A DNA stretch of 64,000 nt, from the NCBI RefSeq assembly GCF_900104475.1, contig NZ_FNJR01000009.1, positions 143,697-207,696 on the forward strand. Reading direction: 5' to 3'. This DNA comes from Actinopolyspora xinjiangensis (GTDB lineage Bacteria > Actinomycetota > Actinomycetes > Mycobacteriales > Pseudonocardiaceae). Positions within the stretch are counted from its first letter, which is position 1, and every line of letters starts with the position of its first letter. The position numbers and the translations under genes were made by a program. Positions 24,023-33,390 of this stretch are shown one piece after another. Below the pieces are notes generated by a model. The model saw only the letters and a list, made by a program, of their open reading frames with translations, ran no database searches and was not told where the DNA came from.

Positions 24023-25354
24023 TCAGCCCTCTATCCGGCGGGCGGCGGCACGTGCGGACTTCAGCACCGTGTCCCGTTCCACGCGGGTGGGTTCCCCGGT
24101 GTCCACCACCTGCTCGCCCGCCACCCAGACGTCTCGCACGCACTCGGCCCCGGCCGCCCAAACCAGGTTCGACAGGATGCGCTCGTCGGTGGCCTCGGAG
24201 CCGCGCACGAAAGCCGGGGTGTCCAGATCCAGATGGACGACGTCGGCCCATCGGCCGCTCTCCAGCGCGCCGATGTCGGAACGGTGCAGCGCACGCGCAC
24301 CACCTCGCGTGGCCGCCAGCAGCAGCTCGGAGGCCCTTACCGCGTCGGCGTCCCCCTCCCGCAGCCGGGCCAGCATGCCCGCGAACTGGACCTCCTCCCA
24401 GAGGTCGACGTCGTCGTTGCTGGAGGGGCCGTCGGTGCCGAGTCCGAGCGGCACGCCCGCCCGGAGCAACTCGACGAGTCGGGCGGTGCCGGAGGCGAGC
24501 TTGGCGTTGGACCCCGGACAATGGGCCACGCTCACACCGTGCTCAGCGAGAACGGCGATGTCGGTGTCGTCGAGGTGCACCCCGTGCGCGGCCAGGAAAC
24601 GGCCCTCCAGTACACCGAGTTCGGCCAGCATCCTCGGCACGGAGCCGTGCGAACGACGCTGCTCGGCGTCCTCCTCCGCGGTCTCGGCCACGTGGGTGTG
24701 CACCAGCGCACCGCGTTCCCGCGCCTGCTCACTTATCCGACACAGCGCCTCCGTCGGCAGCATGTAGGCGGAGTGCGGGCCGTAGGCGAGTTCCACGCGC
24801 TCGCCGGGACCGAACCGCAGACCGTCACTGTCGATCCATCGGCTGATCCGGTCCACCATGCCCTGCCAACCACCCAGACCACCCAGGTCGGGCATATCGA
24901 TCACAGCGGAGGCGATCACCACACGCGAGCCCACTTCGAGCACAGCGTCGGCCACCGACTCCGGTGCGAAGTACATCTCAGCACTGGTGGTGACCCCGGC
25001 CGTGAGCATCTCCATGCTGCCGAGCTGCATGCCCGCGCGTATGTCGGAGGGACGCAACCTGGCCTCGGCGGGCCAGACCACCTCCCGCAGCCAGCGGAGC
25101 AACGGCAGGTCGCCGCCCATACCGCGCAGCAGGGTCATGGGAGTGTGCGCGTGGGTGTTGACCAGTCCCGGCATCAACAGTCCCGGGCAGTCCCGGACGA
25201 CGGTGTCCGCGTCAGGCTCGGGAGCCGTGGCACGTGGACCGCAGTATCCCAGCCTGCCCTGCTCGTCGATGTCCACGACGGCGTCGCGTTGTACCGAACA
25301 GGTCTCGTCGCAGGGAAGCACGACCGGAGCACGTAGACGTCGAGTGATCGGCAT
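24023..25354 (-). CDS. Amidohydrolase of the MTA/SAH deaminase family
   Basis: The 443-residue protein from MPITRRLRAPVVLP has the metal-site motifs GLVNTHAHTPMTLLRGM, LVHTHVAETAEED, LAAHGVHLDD and LGTDGPSSNDDVDLWEE. This set is typical of 5'-methylthioadenosine/S-adenosylhomocysteine deaminases and related chlorohydrolase-like enzymes that deaminate purines or pterins. No neighbouring gene refines the substrate. The start is the first ATG after a GTG-initiated alternative 22 codons upstream. Confidence 0.87.
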   Translation of the reverse strand: MPITRRLRAPVVLPCDETCSVQRDAVVDIDEQGRLGYCGPRATAPEPDADTVVRDCPGLLMPGLVNTHAHTPMTLLRGMGGDLPLLRWLREVVWPAEARLRPSDIRAGMQLGSMEMLTAGVTTSAEMYFAPESVADAVLEVGSRVVIASAVIDMPDLGGLGGWQGMVDRISRWIDSDGLRFGPGERVELAYGPHSAYMLPTEALCRISEQARERGALVHTHVAETAEEDAEQRRSHGSVPRMLAELGVLEGRFLAAHGVHLDDTDIAVLAEHGVSVAHCPGSNAKLASGTARLVELLRAGVPLGLGTDGPSSNDDVDLWEEVQFAGMLARLREGDADAVRASELLLAATRGGARALHRSDIGALESGRWADVVHLDLDTPAFVRGSEATDERILSNLVWAAGAECVRDVWVAGEQVVDTGEPTRVERDTVLKSARAAARRIEG

Positions 25355-25453
25355 GACCGCATTGTCCAACGCGCCGACTCCCCAGCGGGAGCCTGCCGTC
25401 CCGTCGGATGGCACCAGCATCGCTCCCGGACAGCGCCGCTTCGTGCGCCGCTC

Positions 25454-25699
25454 CTACGGTCCGAGGGTGTTCACCGCGTGGAACATCACCATCCCGGCTG
25501 CGAGCATCCCGCAGGCCAGCACGGCCCAGAGCAGTCCCTCGCGGAGGCGCCGCGCGGTGGGCGAGAACTCGCGGACTCCGGCGCCCGGCCGGCCTCCGGG
25601 CTCGGGTTCCGGCTGCTCCCCCGCCTCCGGGGAACGGCCGGCGGAGCGGGGACGGAACAGTCCGAGGAGCAGGGATCGCGGTTGTACGTGTTGCGCCAT
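25454..25699 (-). CDS. Small C-terminal-anchored membrane protein
   Basis: The 81-residue frame has a Pro/Glu-rich cytoplasmic N-terminus and one C-terminal helix (LREGLLWAVLACGMLAAGM) ending FHAVNTLGP. The ATG has AAGG almost adjacent, so translation could be leaderless. No family is recognised. It lies downstream of the response regulator gene on the same strand, 184 bases away. Confidence 0.5.
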   Translation of the reverse strand: MAQHVQPRSLLLGLFRPRSAGRSPEAGEQPEPEPGGRPGAGVREFSPTARRLREGLLWAVLACGMLAAGMVMFHAVNTLGP

Positions 25700-25883
25700 A
25701 CCTTCAGAATGCGCGGATTCCGGGACCGCTCACCTCGGCAAATCGGCCAGATCCGCTCCTACTATCGGCCGGTCTCCATCGCCTCCGCTCGGTCATCGGT
25801 CCGGAGTAGCCCTGGCCCCGAAAAGACGTGCCGTGGGCCGGCGGGCAGTCGGAGCCGTCCATTCTCAGCGGTGTCCCCCGCCG

Positions 25884-26543
25884 TCACTCCTCCATCAGCC
25901 CGGTCCGCCACGCCCAGGCCGCGATCTCCACGCGATTGCGCGCGCCGATCTTTCCCTGCACCGCGGCCAGGTGGGACTTGACCGTGGAAAGCGACATGTA
26001 CAGCTCCCCGCTCACCTCGGTGTTGGTCAGCCCGCGTGCCACCGCTCGGACCACTTCGCCCTCCCGGTCGGTCAGCTCCTCCCTCGGTCTGTCGGCCTCC
26101 CGGTGTCGGTGCGAACCGGAGTCGTGGAAGTGTCTGAGCAACCGCACGGTGATCTGCGGCGACACCAGGGCGTCCCCGCGTTCCGCGGCGTGCACCGCCT
26201 CCACCAGCAGTGCCGGTCCGGCGTCCTTGAGCAGGAAACCGCTGGCACCGTTGTTGAGCGCGGTGGCCACGTACTCGTCGAGGTCGAACGTGGTCACCAC
26301 GACGACCCTGATCGGTTCGGCGGTCCCGTCCTCGGTGAGGAGCCTGGTAGCTTCGAGCCCGTCGATGCCCGGCATCCGGATGTCCATCAGGCAGACGTCC
26401 GGGCGCAGCTCCCGGGCCAGCCGAACGGCGTCGTGACCGTTGCCCGCGTCCCCGACCACCTCGATGTCGTCCTCGCTGTCCAGGATCATCCGGAATCCGG
26501 CACGGACCATCTCCTGGTCGTCGGCGATCAGCACCCGGATCAT
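25884..26543 (-). CDS. NarL/FixJ-type response regulator
   Basis: The 219-residue protein has a receiver with Asp8-Asp9, phospho-acceptor Asp54 (LMDIRMPGIDG), a switch Thr (VVTTFDLDEY) and Lys (FLLKDAG). The C-terminal LuxR HTH reads ELTDREGEVVRAVARGLTNTEVSGELYMSLSTVKSH. Its ATG overlaps the TAA of the kinase gene (TAATG), so the pair is translationally coupled. Confidence 0.95.
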   Translation of the reverse strand: MIRVLIADDQEMVRAGFRMILDSEDDIEVVGDAGNGHDAVRLARELRPDVCLMDIRMPGIDGLEATRLLTEDGTAEPIRVVVVTTFDLDEYVATALNNGASGFLLKDAGPALLVEAVHAAERGDALVSPQITVRLLRHFHDSGSHRHREADRPREELTDREGEVVRAVARGLTNTEVSGELYMSLSTVKSHLAAVQGKIGARNRVEIAAWAWRTGLMEE

Positions 26544-28372
26544 TACCGCTCTTCCCCCACATCCGCCAGCGGCAGTCGAGCCTCGACCCGCCAGCCGTGC
26601 CGCCGACCGGGCCCCGCGCTCAATCGACCACCGAGCAGTTCGATTCGCTCCCGCATCCCGACCAGACCGTATCCCCCGGAGCCACCCGGGGGACGTCCGC
26701 TGGAAGCGGTCCCGTCATCGGTTACCTCGATCAGCAGCTGCTCGTCCACGGTGCTGACCGAGATCCTGACGAGGTCGGCGTCGAGAGCGTGCTTCTCGGC
26801 GTTGGTGACGGCTTCCTGGACGAGCCGCAGTGCCGAACGCCCCACCTCCTGCGGCACGTCGGTCGTCAGGCGCACGTCCAGCTCGACGCGGCCGCCCGTC
26901 CCGTCGCGGACGCGGCGCTCGACCAGCTTCCGCAGGTCGGCCTCCAGGTCGACGGTGGGCTCCGTCCCCATCGCGGAGAAGGACTCGGTCTCGGTGTCGC
27001 GCATGCTGCCGACGAGCCGCCGCATGGCCGTGAGCGCCTCGGTGCCACTGGACGAGATCCGCTCCAGTGCCTCGCTCGCCGCTCTCGGGTTCTTCTCGGC
27101 TACCTTGAGAGCGGCCTGTGCCTGCACCACGATGCCGGTGACGTGGTGCGCGACCACGTCGTGCAGTTCCCGGGCCAGCGCCATCCGCTCGTCCTGCTGC
27201 GCGCCCTTCACCGCGGCACGCACCGCACGAGCCCGGTCCTCGTCACGGGCACGGAAGTACATACCGGTTCCGACCGCCAGCACCAGCAGGACGGCCCCCA
27301 TGAACAGCACGGGGAGGAGCTCCGAGGGCGACAACGGATCGTAGGGGGGCGCTCCGGGGATGAGGGCCGCGCCGAGCAGGGCCGAGATCGTGAGGGCCCC
27401 GGTGGCGACGGCGGCCTCCCGCAGCGGAGCCGTTCGGACGACGAAGGCGATGAGCAGCATCCCGGCGGCGGTGACGGGAACCGGCACCCCTCCCAGCGCG
27501 GACTGCGGAAAGCCGGTCGCGGCCCCCAGCCCCACAGCGCCGAACAGCGAGGCCAGCACACTGGTGAACACGATGTTCACCGCGCCGAGCAGCGCTGCCT
27601 GTACCGGGCGGAGCGGCGCGAAAACCGCGAGCACCGACATGAGCACCGAGCTGGCCGCCATCAGTGCGCCGCCGAAGGGCAGGCGGGCGAAGTCCGAGCC
27701 CGCCACCTGCAGGAACAGCAGCACGGACAGCACAGCGGTGATCGGCCACTGTCCGCGCAGCAACTCCGCGAGCGGGTGCCGCGCGGATCGGCGCTCCCGG
27801 CCACCCCCCAAATACATCCCGGTGCCCACGGCGAGCACCAGCTGCAGCAGACCGAGTTCCAGGCTCCGGACCACAGGGGGATCGTTGCGGAAGAACACTA
27901 CGACCAGGCACGCGGCCACCAGCACGGCGGTGACCAGCGTAGCCCTGGCACGCGAGAGGCCGCGGAACGCGTAGACCACGAGTAGCAGGCCAGCGACGTT
28001 CTCGGTGACCGAAACGCGCGGGAGTACCGCGGGACCGGCGGGGACGTCGAGGAATCCGGTGAGAGCGAGTCCGACCAGCAGCGTGCCCGCGCCGAGCAGA
28101 CCGCACCTGACCGGATACCACCGTCCGACCAGCGCGAGCAGCACCATCACCGTGATCAGCGGGACGCGTGCCAGCGCCGAAACGCCGGTGTCGAGCGTGA
28201 GGACCAGCTCGCCGCACCAGGTCAGCAACAGCAGAGCCGCGAAGATCCACTGCTGCCGCAGCGCGTCCACCACGCGTCGTAGCCGGGCGCGAACCGGTCC
28301 CCACCCCGCTCGCTCGGTGGCGAACCGAGAGGTGGTCAGGCGGTCGGACCGATGCGGCACACCTCGCACCAT
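26543..28372 (-). CDS. Sensor histidine kinase (HisKA_3) with multi-helix sensor
   Basis: The 609-residue protein has about 10-12 hydrophobic segments in two blocks (about 40-190 and 210-375). Then come the dimerisation box ALARELHDVVAHHVTG (phospho-His404) and a HATPase_c domain with QEAVTNAEKHA, VTDDGTASSG and GYGLVGMRERIELLGG. The double membrane block is larger than the usual four to six helices and suggests sensing within the membrane. It phosphorylates the coupled regulator. The ATG is preferred over a GTG three codons upstream. Confidence 0.92.
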   Translation of the reverse strand: MVRGVPHRSDRLTTSRFATERAGWGPVRARLRRVVDALRQQWIFAALLLLTWCGELVLTLDTGVSALARVPLITVMVLLALVGRWYPVRCGLLGAGTLLVGLALTGFLDVPAGPAVLPRVSVTENVAGLLLVVYAFRGLSRARATLVTAVLVAACLVVVFFRNDPPVVRSLELGLLQLVLAVGTGMYLGGGRERRSARHPLAELLRGQWPITAVLSVLLFLQVAGSDFARLPFGGALMAASSVLMSVLAVFAPLRPVQAALLGAVNIVFTSVLASLFGAVGLGAATGFPQSALGGVPVPVTAAGMLLIAFVVRTAPLREAAVATGALTISALLGAALIPGAPPYDPLSPSELLPVLFMGAVLLVLAVGTGMYFRARDEDRARAVRAAVKGAQQDERMALARELHDVVAHHVTGIVVQAQAALKVAEKNPRAASEALERISSSGTEALTAMRRLVGSMRDTETESFSAMGTEPTVDLEADLRKLVERRVRDGTGGRVELDVRLTTDVPQEVGRSALRLVQEAVTNAEKHALDADLVRISVSTVDEQLLIEVTDDGTASSGRPPGGSGGYGLVGMRERIELLGGRLSAGPGRRHGWRVEARLPLADVGEER

Positions 28373-28552
28373 AACCAGCACGGGCGCGCGTGCGCCCCGG
28401 CCGATCGGTCAGTCGTAAATAACCACATGGCCGATACAACGCGTGACCGAGGACAGTCACGCTCGGCGGTGCAAGGTAGCAGCAGGTGGTCGTCCGGAGC
28501 TCCGCACGGCAGGCGTCGGGGCCTCGAACGACCGCACGAAAGGAGCGAAACC

Positions 28553-28666
28553 GTGCTCACCGCATTGTCCGTCATCGGGACGGTACTGGCACTGGCGGTG
28601 CTGGTGCTGATGGCACTCAGCGCGACCCTGCCCGATCTCTGGGAGGTGTTCCACCACGGACGTTGA
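28553..28666 (+). CDS. 37-residue membrane peptide
   Basis: A GTG with GAAAGGAG seven bases upstream opens a 37-codon frame: a hydrophobic helix (VIGTVLALAVLVLMALSA) followed by TLPDLWEVFHHGR. It is divergent from the kinase gene. The ribosome site and the clean single helix support coding. It may modulate the adjacent sensor kinase, but that is a guess. Confidence 0.55.
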   Translation: MLTALSVIGTVLALAVLVLMALSATLPDLWEVFHHGR

Positions 28667-29114
28667 CCCGTGAGGCCGTACCGCCGACCAGAACAGCACA
28701 TTCCCATCCGGCGCGATCGAGTGCGACGAGCGGCCAGGGGTGAGTACGCGCCCGGGCTCGCACACCGGGCTCCGAGCGAACCGCACACCGTCGCCAGGAC
28801 TGTCGAAACGGGATCGCGCCGGTCACCCTCGAACGACGTGCCGGGTTTCCCCTTCGCTGCTGCTTTCCCGCCGTTTCGCCGACCGACCCCGTCGTGTTGC
28901 CGACCCCGTCGTGTTGCCGATCGACGTGGGGTTCCCGTGCTGGAAACGTCGGAAATCCCCTCAGCGGGGTGATCGCTCCCGGTTTCCCCACTTCGCGCTC
29001 CCACGAGGACGGCCCGAGGCCGGACGATCCGCTGTCCGAGGTCGGACGGCCGGAGCGGGAAACAACGGAGGTACCGCCGAGCGAGCGACCCGACGACCCG
29101 ACCGGAAACTTCGG
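28667..29114. other. Intergenic region with a 17-bp tandem duplication
   Basis: CGACCCCGTCGTGTTGC occurs twice in tandem at 28884-28900 and 28901-28917. No gene is supported in the rest of this stretch. Confidence 0.6.
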
Positions 29115-29828
29115 TCAGACGCGCTCGAAGATCAGGTCGTGCACTTCGCGACCCTCCGCGTGAGCCCGGTTCTCGAACTTGGTCACCGGACGCCAGTCCG
29201 GTCGCGGCGCCCAGCCCCCCGGCTGATCGGCATGGCGGTTCCGCAACCGCGCCTCCGCCGTGCAGACCTCCATCATCTGCTCGGCGTAGCTCTCCCAGTC
29301 GGTGGCCAGGTGCAGCACGCCTCCGGGACGTAATCTCGACGCGACCAGCGCCACGAAGCCGGACTGGACCAGACGCCGTTTGTGGTGCCGCTTCTTCGGC
29401 CAGGGGTCCGGGAAGAAGACCCGCACCTCGCTGAGTGTGTCCTCCGGTACGTGCTCGCGCAGCAGCACCGTGGCGTCGCCGCGCAACAACCGGAGGTTGT
29501 CGACACCGAGCTTCTCGGCCCGTGCCAGCAGCTGCGCCAGGCCCGGCTTGTAGACCTCCACCGCGAGGTGGTCGCGCTCCGGCTGGTCCGCCGCGAGCCG
29601 CGCGGTGGTCTCCCCCATGCCGGAACCTATCTCCAGCACGAGCGGCGCGGTGCGACCGAACCAGCCGGTGGTGTCGAGCGGGCCTTCGGGGAGTTCGGAG
29701 ATGTCGTGGCCGAACTCCTCCCAGTAGCGGTCCCACGCGCGCTGCTGACCGGTCGTCATGCGCTCGCCGCGCTGGACGTAGCTGACAACCGTGCGCCGGT
29801 GGGGAATCTGCTGGTCGGAAGCACTCAC
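29115..29828 (-). CDS. trmB: tRNA (guanine-N7-)-methyltransferase
   Basis: The 237-residue protein has the N-terminus HRRTVVSYVQRGERMTTGQQRAW usual in actinobacterial TrmB, the SAM loop LEIGSGMGETT, AVEVYKPGLAQLL and the family signature FFPDPWPKKRHHKRRLV, ending GREVHDLIFERV. It makes m7G46 in tRNA. The GTG at 29828 is chosen to retain the conserved HRRT segment. In mycobacteria trmB is near pckA; here the two are 33 kb apart. Confidence 0.94.
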   Translation of the reverse strand: MSASDQQIPHRRTVVSYVQRGERMTTGQQRAWDRYWEEFGHDISELPEGPLDTTGWFGRTAPLVLEIGSGMGETTARLAADQPERDHLAVEVYKPGLAQLLARAEKLGVDNLRLLRGDATVLLREHVPEDTLSEVRVFFPDPWPKKRHHKRRLVQSGFVALVASRLRPGGVLHLATDWESYAEQMMEVCTAEARLRNRHADQPGGWAPRPDWRPVTKFENRAHAEGREVHDLIFERV

Positions 29829-29943
29829 GGCAACCCAGTATCGCAAACCCGGCCACCGGGCCGGCCGACACCACCGACCCGCAGCGCTCAGCAACCCTCC
29901 CCCGAACCGGACCGACTGTCCAGATCACGGGAGGGCACGCGTG

Positions 29944-30516
29944 TCACCAGGACTCGATGCGGGGCAGGATCGCGGCGAGCTCGCCGACCCCCGGAGCCGG
30001 TACCCGTGGCGTGCTCGCCCCGTCCACTTGAGCGGGAACGATGTTGATCCACCCCGGGTGTTGGTCGGTCAGTGTGACCGTGGTGGGGACCGCCATGGGG
30101 GGACGGTCGGACGGACCGTACTCCCAGTAGCCGATCTCCCCCGCCGTGGACCAGGGGACGAACACCCAACCGGGTCGGGCGATCAGCAGCGCGTGCACAT
30201 CGTCCTCGAACCGGAACGCCTCGGCGCGGCTGCCGACCTCGCCCCGGTGCAGGGCGTGCAGCCACCAGGGAGCGGGGAGCCGCCCCTCGGGACCGCCGAG
30301 CCTGCGGAACAGATCCAGCACCTGCTCCTCGGGAGCGGTGTGTATCCACCCGGTACGCACCGACTCCGGGGAGCCCGCCTCCCCTTCGGGCCGGTTCGAC
30401 TCGGTGGCCAACGACCACTCCAGCCTGGGGATGGGGATCAGTCGTACTTCCTCGGCGTCACCGTTGTCCTCGACTGCTTTTTGATTGAGCGACGAAAACT
30501 CACTCGAAAGAACCAC
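29944..30516 (-). CDS. Hypothetical acidic protein
   Basis: The 190-residue protein starts at a GTG with a strong GGAGGAGGG site. It is Trp-rich (GWIHTAPEEQVLDLF, PAPWWLHALHRGE, GWVFVPWSTAGEIGYWEYG, HPGWINIVP) and soluble. The layout hints at a beta-rich, immunity-like or SUKH-like fold, but I recognise no family. It stands alone upstream of trmB on the same strand. Confidence 0.65.
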   Translation of the reverse strand: MVLSSEFSSLNQKAVEDNGDAEEVRLIPIPRLEWSLATESNRPEGEAGSPESVRTGWIHTAPEEQVLDLFRRLGGPEGRLPAPWWLHALHRGEVGSRAEAFRFEDDVHALLIARPGWVFVPWSTAGEIGYWEYGPSDRPPMAVPTTVTLTDQHPGWINIVPAQVDGASTPRVPAPGVGELAAILPRIESW

Positions 30517-31105
30517 AGCTCACCCTCCTCCGCGAGCGCCGCGAGCGGATTCGGGTAGGCGACTCGCGGCCTTCCCCCAGGGATGTGCTCCTGAAACGTT
30601 CACGACTCAGCAGAACATCACTTACCTTATGGGTTACCACAGACACGGTGGGTGTACGCAACATTCCGAAGAAAGTGCGACCTCTCACACAGTCCGGCGA
30701 TCCGGACGAAACTCGCGAAGCAATACCCCAACCGCCGGAGCGGAGCGGCCCGAACGATGGCCGAACGCTGCGACAACACGCGGAACCGAGCTTGCGATCG
30801 CCCCTGAAGTCGGGATCTCCGAGAAAAGCGGGGCCAGGGCCATCCCCCGAATGACAGCCCTGGCCCTCCCCCGTCCCGACCACAGGCACCCCCGAGCGCC
30901 CGTACAGTCGGTCATCCGGTCGTGCGTGACCAGCCGCGCTCCAGTGGCGGAATCCGACTGATCCACCAGAACCACGACCGGCGGAAAACTCGATTTCTCT
31001 TGATCTTATCGGTAGGGGTGAGCAGCGTCTCCCCCGGGCTCGATAACGGCGTGCGGCACCGCACAGGACACCGCACGCTCGATACCGAGGTTCAGCTTGA
31101 GCACC
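30517..31105. other. Gene-poor region
   Basis: I see no supported gene in these 589 bases. AT-richer patches at 30585-30640 and 30985-31010 could hold promoters, but no strong -35/-10 pair or RNA fold stands out. Confidence 0.4.
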
Positions 31106-31861
31106 TCAGGCGTCCCGCTGCCGGACGGTGACGATCCCGAGGACCAGCAGCACGACCCCGATCGCGAGGAAGTAGACCAGCGAGGCCCACGGCCCGATCG
31201 GCGGTTCGGGCAGCTGAGAGCTCATCGACGTCTCCGCCCCACCGCTCTGCATGAGGAATCGAGTGGCGGCGGCGAAGGGCATCCAGTCGTAGAGGTCGTT
31301 ACCGACCCTGGGAAGCAGCTGGACCAAGGACTCGACCAGCAGTGCCCACACGAGCACGAGCGAGATCGCTCCGGCACTCTGACGCACCAACATGCCCACC
31401 GCCAGGGCGTACAGCGCGGCACCGGCGTAGACCAGCCCGAGCCCCGTTAACTGCACCCATTCTTGGCTGGTGTCCAGCGCCAGGACCTCGTTGCCCGAGA
31501 TGAGGTAGCTGACTCCCCAGGCCGCGAAGGCCGCGATCTCACCGACCACGAAGGCCAGCGCGGTCACCACGGTGCTCTTGGCCAGCATGACCGCCGTCCG
31601 GTTCGGCGCCGCCTGGAAGGTCGCCTTGATGGTGCCGAAGCGGTACTCGGTGGTCACGGCCAGCGCTGCCAGCACCATGATCACCATCATGCCGAGTTGA
31701 CCGCCCGACTGGGTAGCCGCGACGTCGAATGTGAACTCGGCCGGTAGCGTAGCCGCGTACAACGCGCCGAATCCCACGGTCAGGGCCAGCGCCACGATCA
31801 TGCACCACCACGGGGACCGGGTGGTGAAAAGCTTCATCCGTTCTACTGCCAGCAATGTCAT
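31106..31861 (-). CDS. ABC-2 type permease
   Basis: The 251-residue protein starts MTLLAVERMKLFTTRSPWW and has about six membrane helices with the ABC-2 arrangement: a cytosolic stretch VTTEYRFGTIKATFQAAPNRTAVMLAK between helices 2 and 3, and a C-terminal helix followed by VRQRDA. It is likely the membrane half of the transporter whose ATPase is encoded 298 bases upstream on the same strand. Export substrate unknown. Confidence 0.87.
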   Translation of the reverse strand: MTLLAVERMKLFTTRSPWWCMIVALALTVGFGALYAATLPAEFTFDVAATQSGGQLGMMVIMVLAALAVTTEYRFGTIKATFQAAPNRTAVMLAKSTVVTALAFVVGEIAAFAAWGVSYLISGNEVLALDTSQEWVQLTGLGLVYAGAALYALAVGMLVRQSAGAISLVLVWALLVESLVQLLPRVGNDLYDWMPFAAATRFLMQSGGAETSMSSQLPEPPIGPWASLVYFLAIGVVLLVLGIVTVRQRDA

Positions 31862-32159
31862 TTCGAATATCCCGATGTCTGTGACCGGCGACGCGCCGTG
31901 GGGCGGCGCCGGGTGGGTGTGGATGTCGGTCGTCCCGAACGAGGCGGGGCGAGCTCGGCGGGGAACCGGTGAAGTCGGTGGACCCGTGAGTCTCGGCGGT
32001 CACTGAGCCGGGGCCGGTTCGGTCGGCGTGCGCGGTGGACCTGTCGTGCTTCCCCAGTACCCGGATTCCCTCGGACCGGCGGCCTCGGCCGTCCGGCGGA
32101 GCCGCTGCCGTGCGCCACGTTCGGAAGAGCTGCGTTCGGGGGCGCCGCGTCGTGTCCGT

Positions 32160-33131
32160 TCACCTCTCCGCCGCGGCGACCGGCACGTCACCCGTGGCGG
32201 GAGCGGCGGGATCGTTTCCCCGGCCGGTGCTGAACTCCACTTCCTGTCCGGTGATCTGCATGAACGCCTCTTCGAGCGAACCGCGCTGCACGGTGAGCTC
32301 GTGCAGCACGAAACCGTGCTTGGCCGCGAGTTCACCGACCTGCTCGGTCCCGCCGTCGGGCACCAGCAGCGTGTGCTGATCCTGCTGGTTCTCCCGGGTG
32401 ACGGCCAGTCCGTTCGAGGTGAGCACCTCACCGAGCTGTTCGGCCTGCGGGCTGCGGACCCGAACCGAGGTGTTGCTGGCGCTGTCCACGAACTCCTCGG
32501 TGCTGCACTGCGCGATGAGCTTGCCTCGCCCGACGACGACCAGTTCCTCGGCGGTCTGGGCCATCTCGGAGAGCAGGTGGCTGGAGACCAGCACGGTGCG
32601 CCCCTCGGCCGCGAGCCGCTGCATGAACCGCCTGATCCAGTGGATGCCCTCCGGGTCGAGCCCGTTGACGGGCTCGTCGAACATCAGGATCTTGGGGTCG
32701 CCGAGCAGCGCGGTGGCGATGCCGAGCCGCTGGGACATCCCGAGCGAGAAGCCACCCGCACGGCGGTGTGCCACTTCCGACAGCCCCACGATGTCGAGCA
32801 CCTCGTCCACCCGTTTGGTGGGGATGCCGTTGGACCTGGCCATCCACTTCAGGTGCGCGTGGGCCGACCGGTTGGGATGAACCCACTTGGCGTCGACCAA
32901 CGCGCCCAGGGTGCGCAGGGGGTTCTTCAGCTCGGTGTAGTGCTTGCCGTCGATGAGGACCTTGCCCGCCGTGGGGCGGTCCAGGCCGAGCATCATGCGC
33001 ATCGTGGTTGACTTGCCCGCACCGTTCGGCCCGAGGAATCCGGTCACCTTGCCGGGCTTGACGGTAAACGAGAGGTCGTCGACAGCCAGTTTGGAGCCGT
33101 AGCGCTTGGTGAGGCCCACAGCCTCGATCAT
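32160..33131 (-). CDS. ABC transporter ATP-binding protein
   Basis: The 323-residue ATPase (ATG with CAGGAGTGACG upstream) has Walker A GPNGAGKST (34-42), signature FSLGMSQRLG, Walker B ILMFDEPVNGLD and the His switch VLVSSHL. Its C-terminal extension (EEFVDSASNTSVRVRS onward) is typical of exporters of the DrrA/CcmA group with DUF4162-like tails. It precedes the ABC-2 permease. An AT-rich inverted motif (GTAT...ATAC, 33231-33246) lies upstream and may be an operator. Confidence 0.9.
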   Translation of the reverse strand: MIEAVGLTKRYGSKLAVDDLSFTVKPGKVTGFLGPNGAGKSTTMRMMLGLDRPTAGKVLIDGKHYTELKNPLRTLGALVDAKWVHPNRSAHAHLKWMARSNGIPTKRVDEVLDIVGLSEVAHRRAGGFSLGMSQRLGIATALLGDPKILMFDEPVNGLDPEGIHWIRRFMQRLAAEGRTVLVSSHLLSEMAQTAEELVVVGRGKLIAQCSTEEFVDSASNTSVRVRSPQAEQLGEVLTSNGLAVTRENQQDQHTLLVPDGGTEQVGELAAKHGFVLHELTVQRGSLEEAFMQITGQEVEFSTGRGNDPAAPATGDVPVAAAER

Positions 33132-33390
33132 CGTCACTCCTGAGGACTCGTTCGACCGGCCGAAAACGCGATCCGGCCTCATGTCATCCCCCAGCCTGCC
33201 GCAGCTACCACCGCGAGCGCGTCATTCCGGGGTATAAAGTTGAATACACTTCAGGTCGTAGTGCCCCCGGTGATCCCCTGAGGACACTCCCGGAGACGTT
33301 CTCCGGGGGCGGGACCAGGGGCGGAACGAACCGCCGCGACAGCCCACGGCACGACGGTGGCGTGCGGGGCGAGAGCGGTTCGCGACGGCC

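Noticed and set aside
23855-25336. Forward 493-codon open frame opposite the deaminase gene
   Set aside because: It mirrors the reverse-strand enzyme, whose metal-binding motifs are clear; the forward product is low complexity.
24858-27344. An 828-codon forward open frame across the deaminase and kinase/regulator genes
   Set aside because: It spans three well-supported reverse-strand genes and their gaps; the product is Ser/Arg/Pro-rich with no domain.
28884-28917. CRISPR-like or functional tandem repeat
   Set aside because: Only two 17-bp units without spacers; a simple local duplication.
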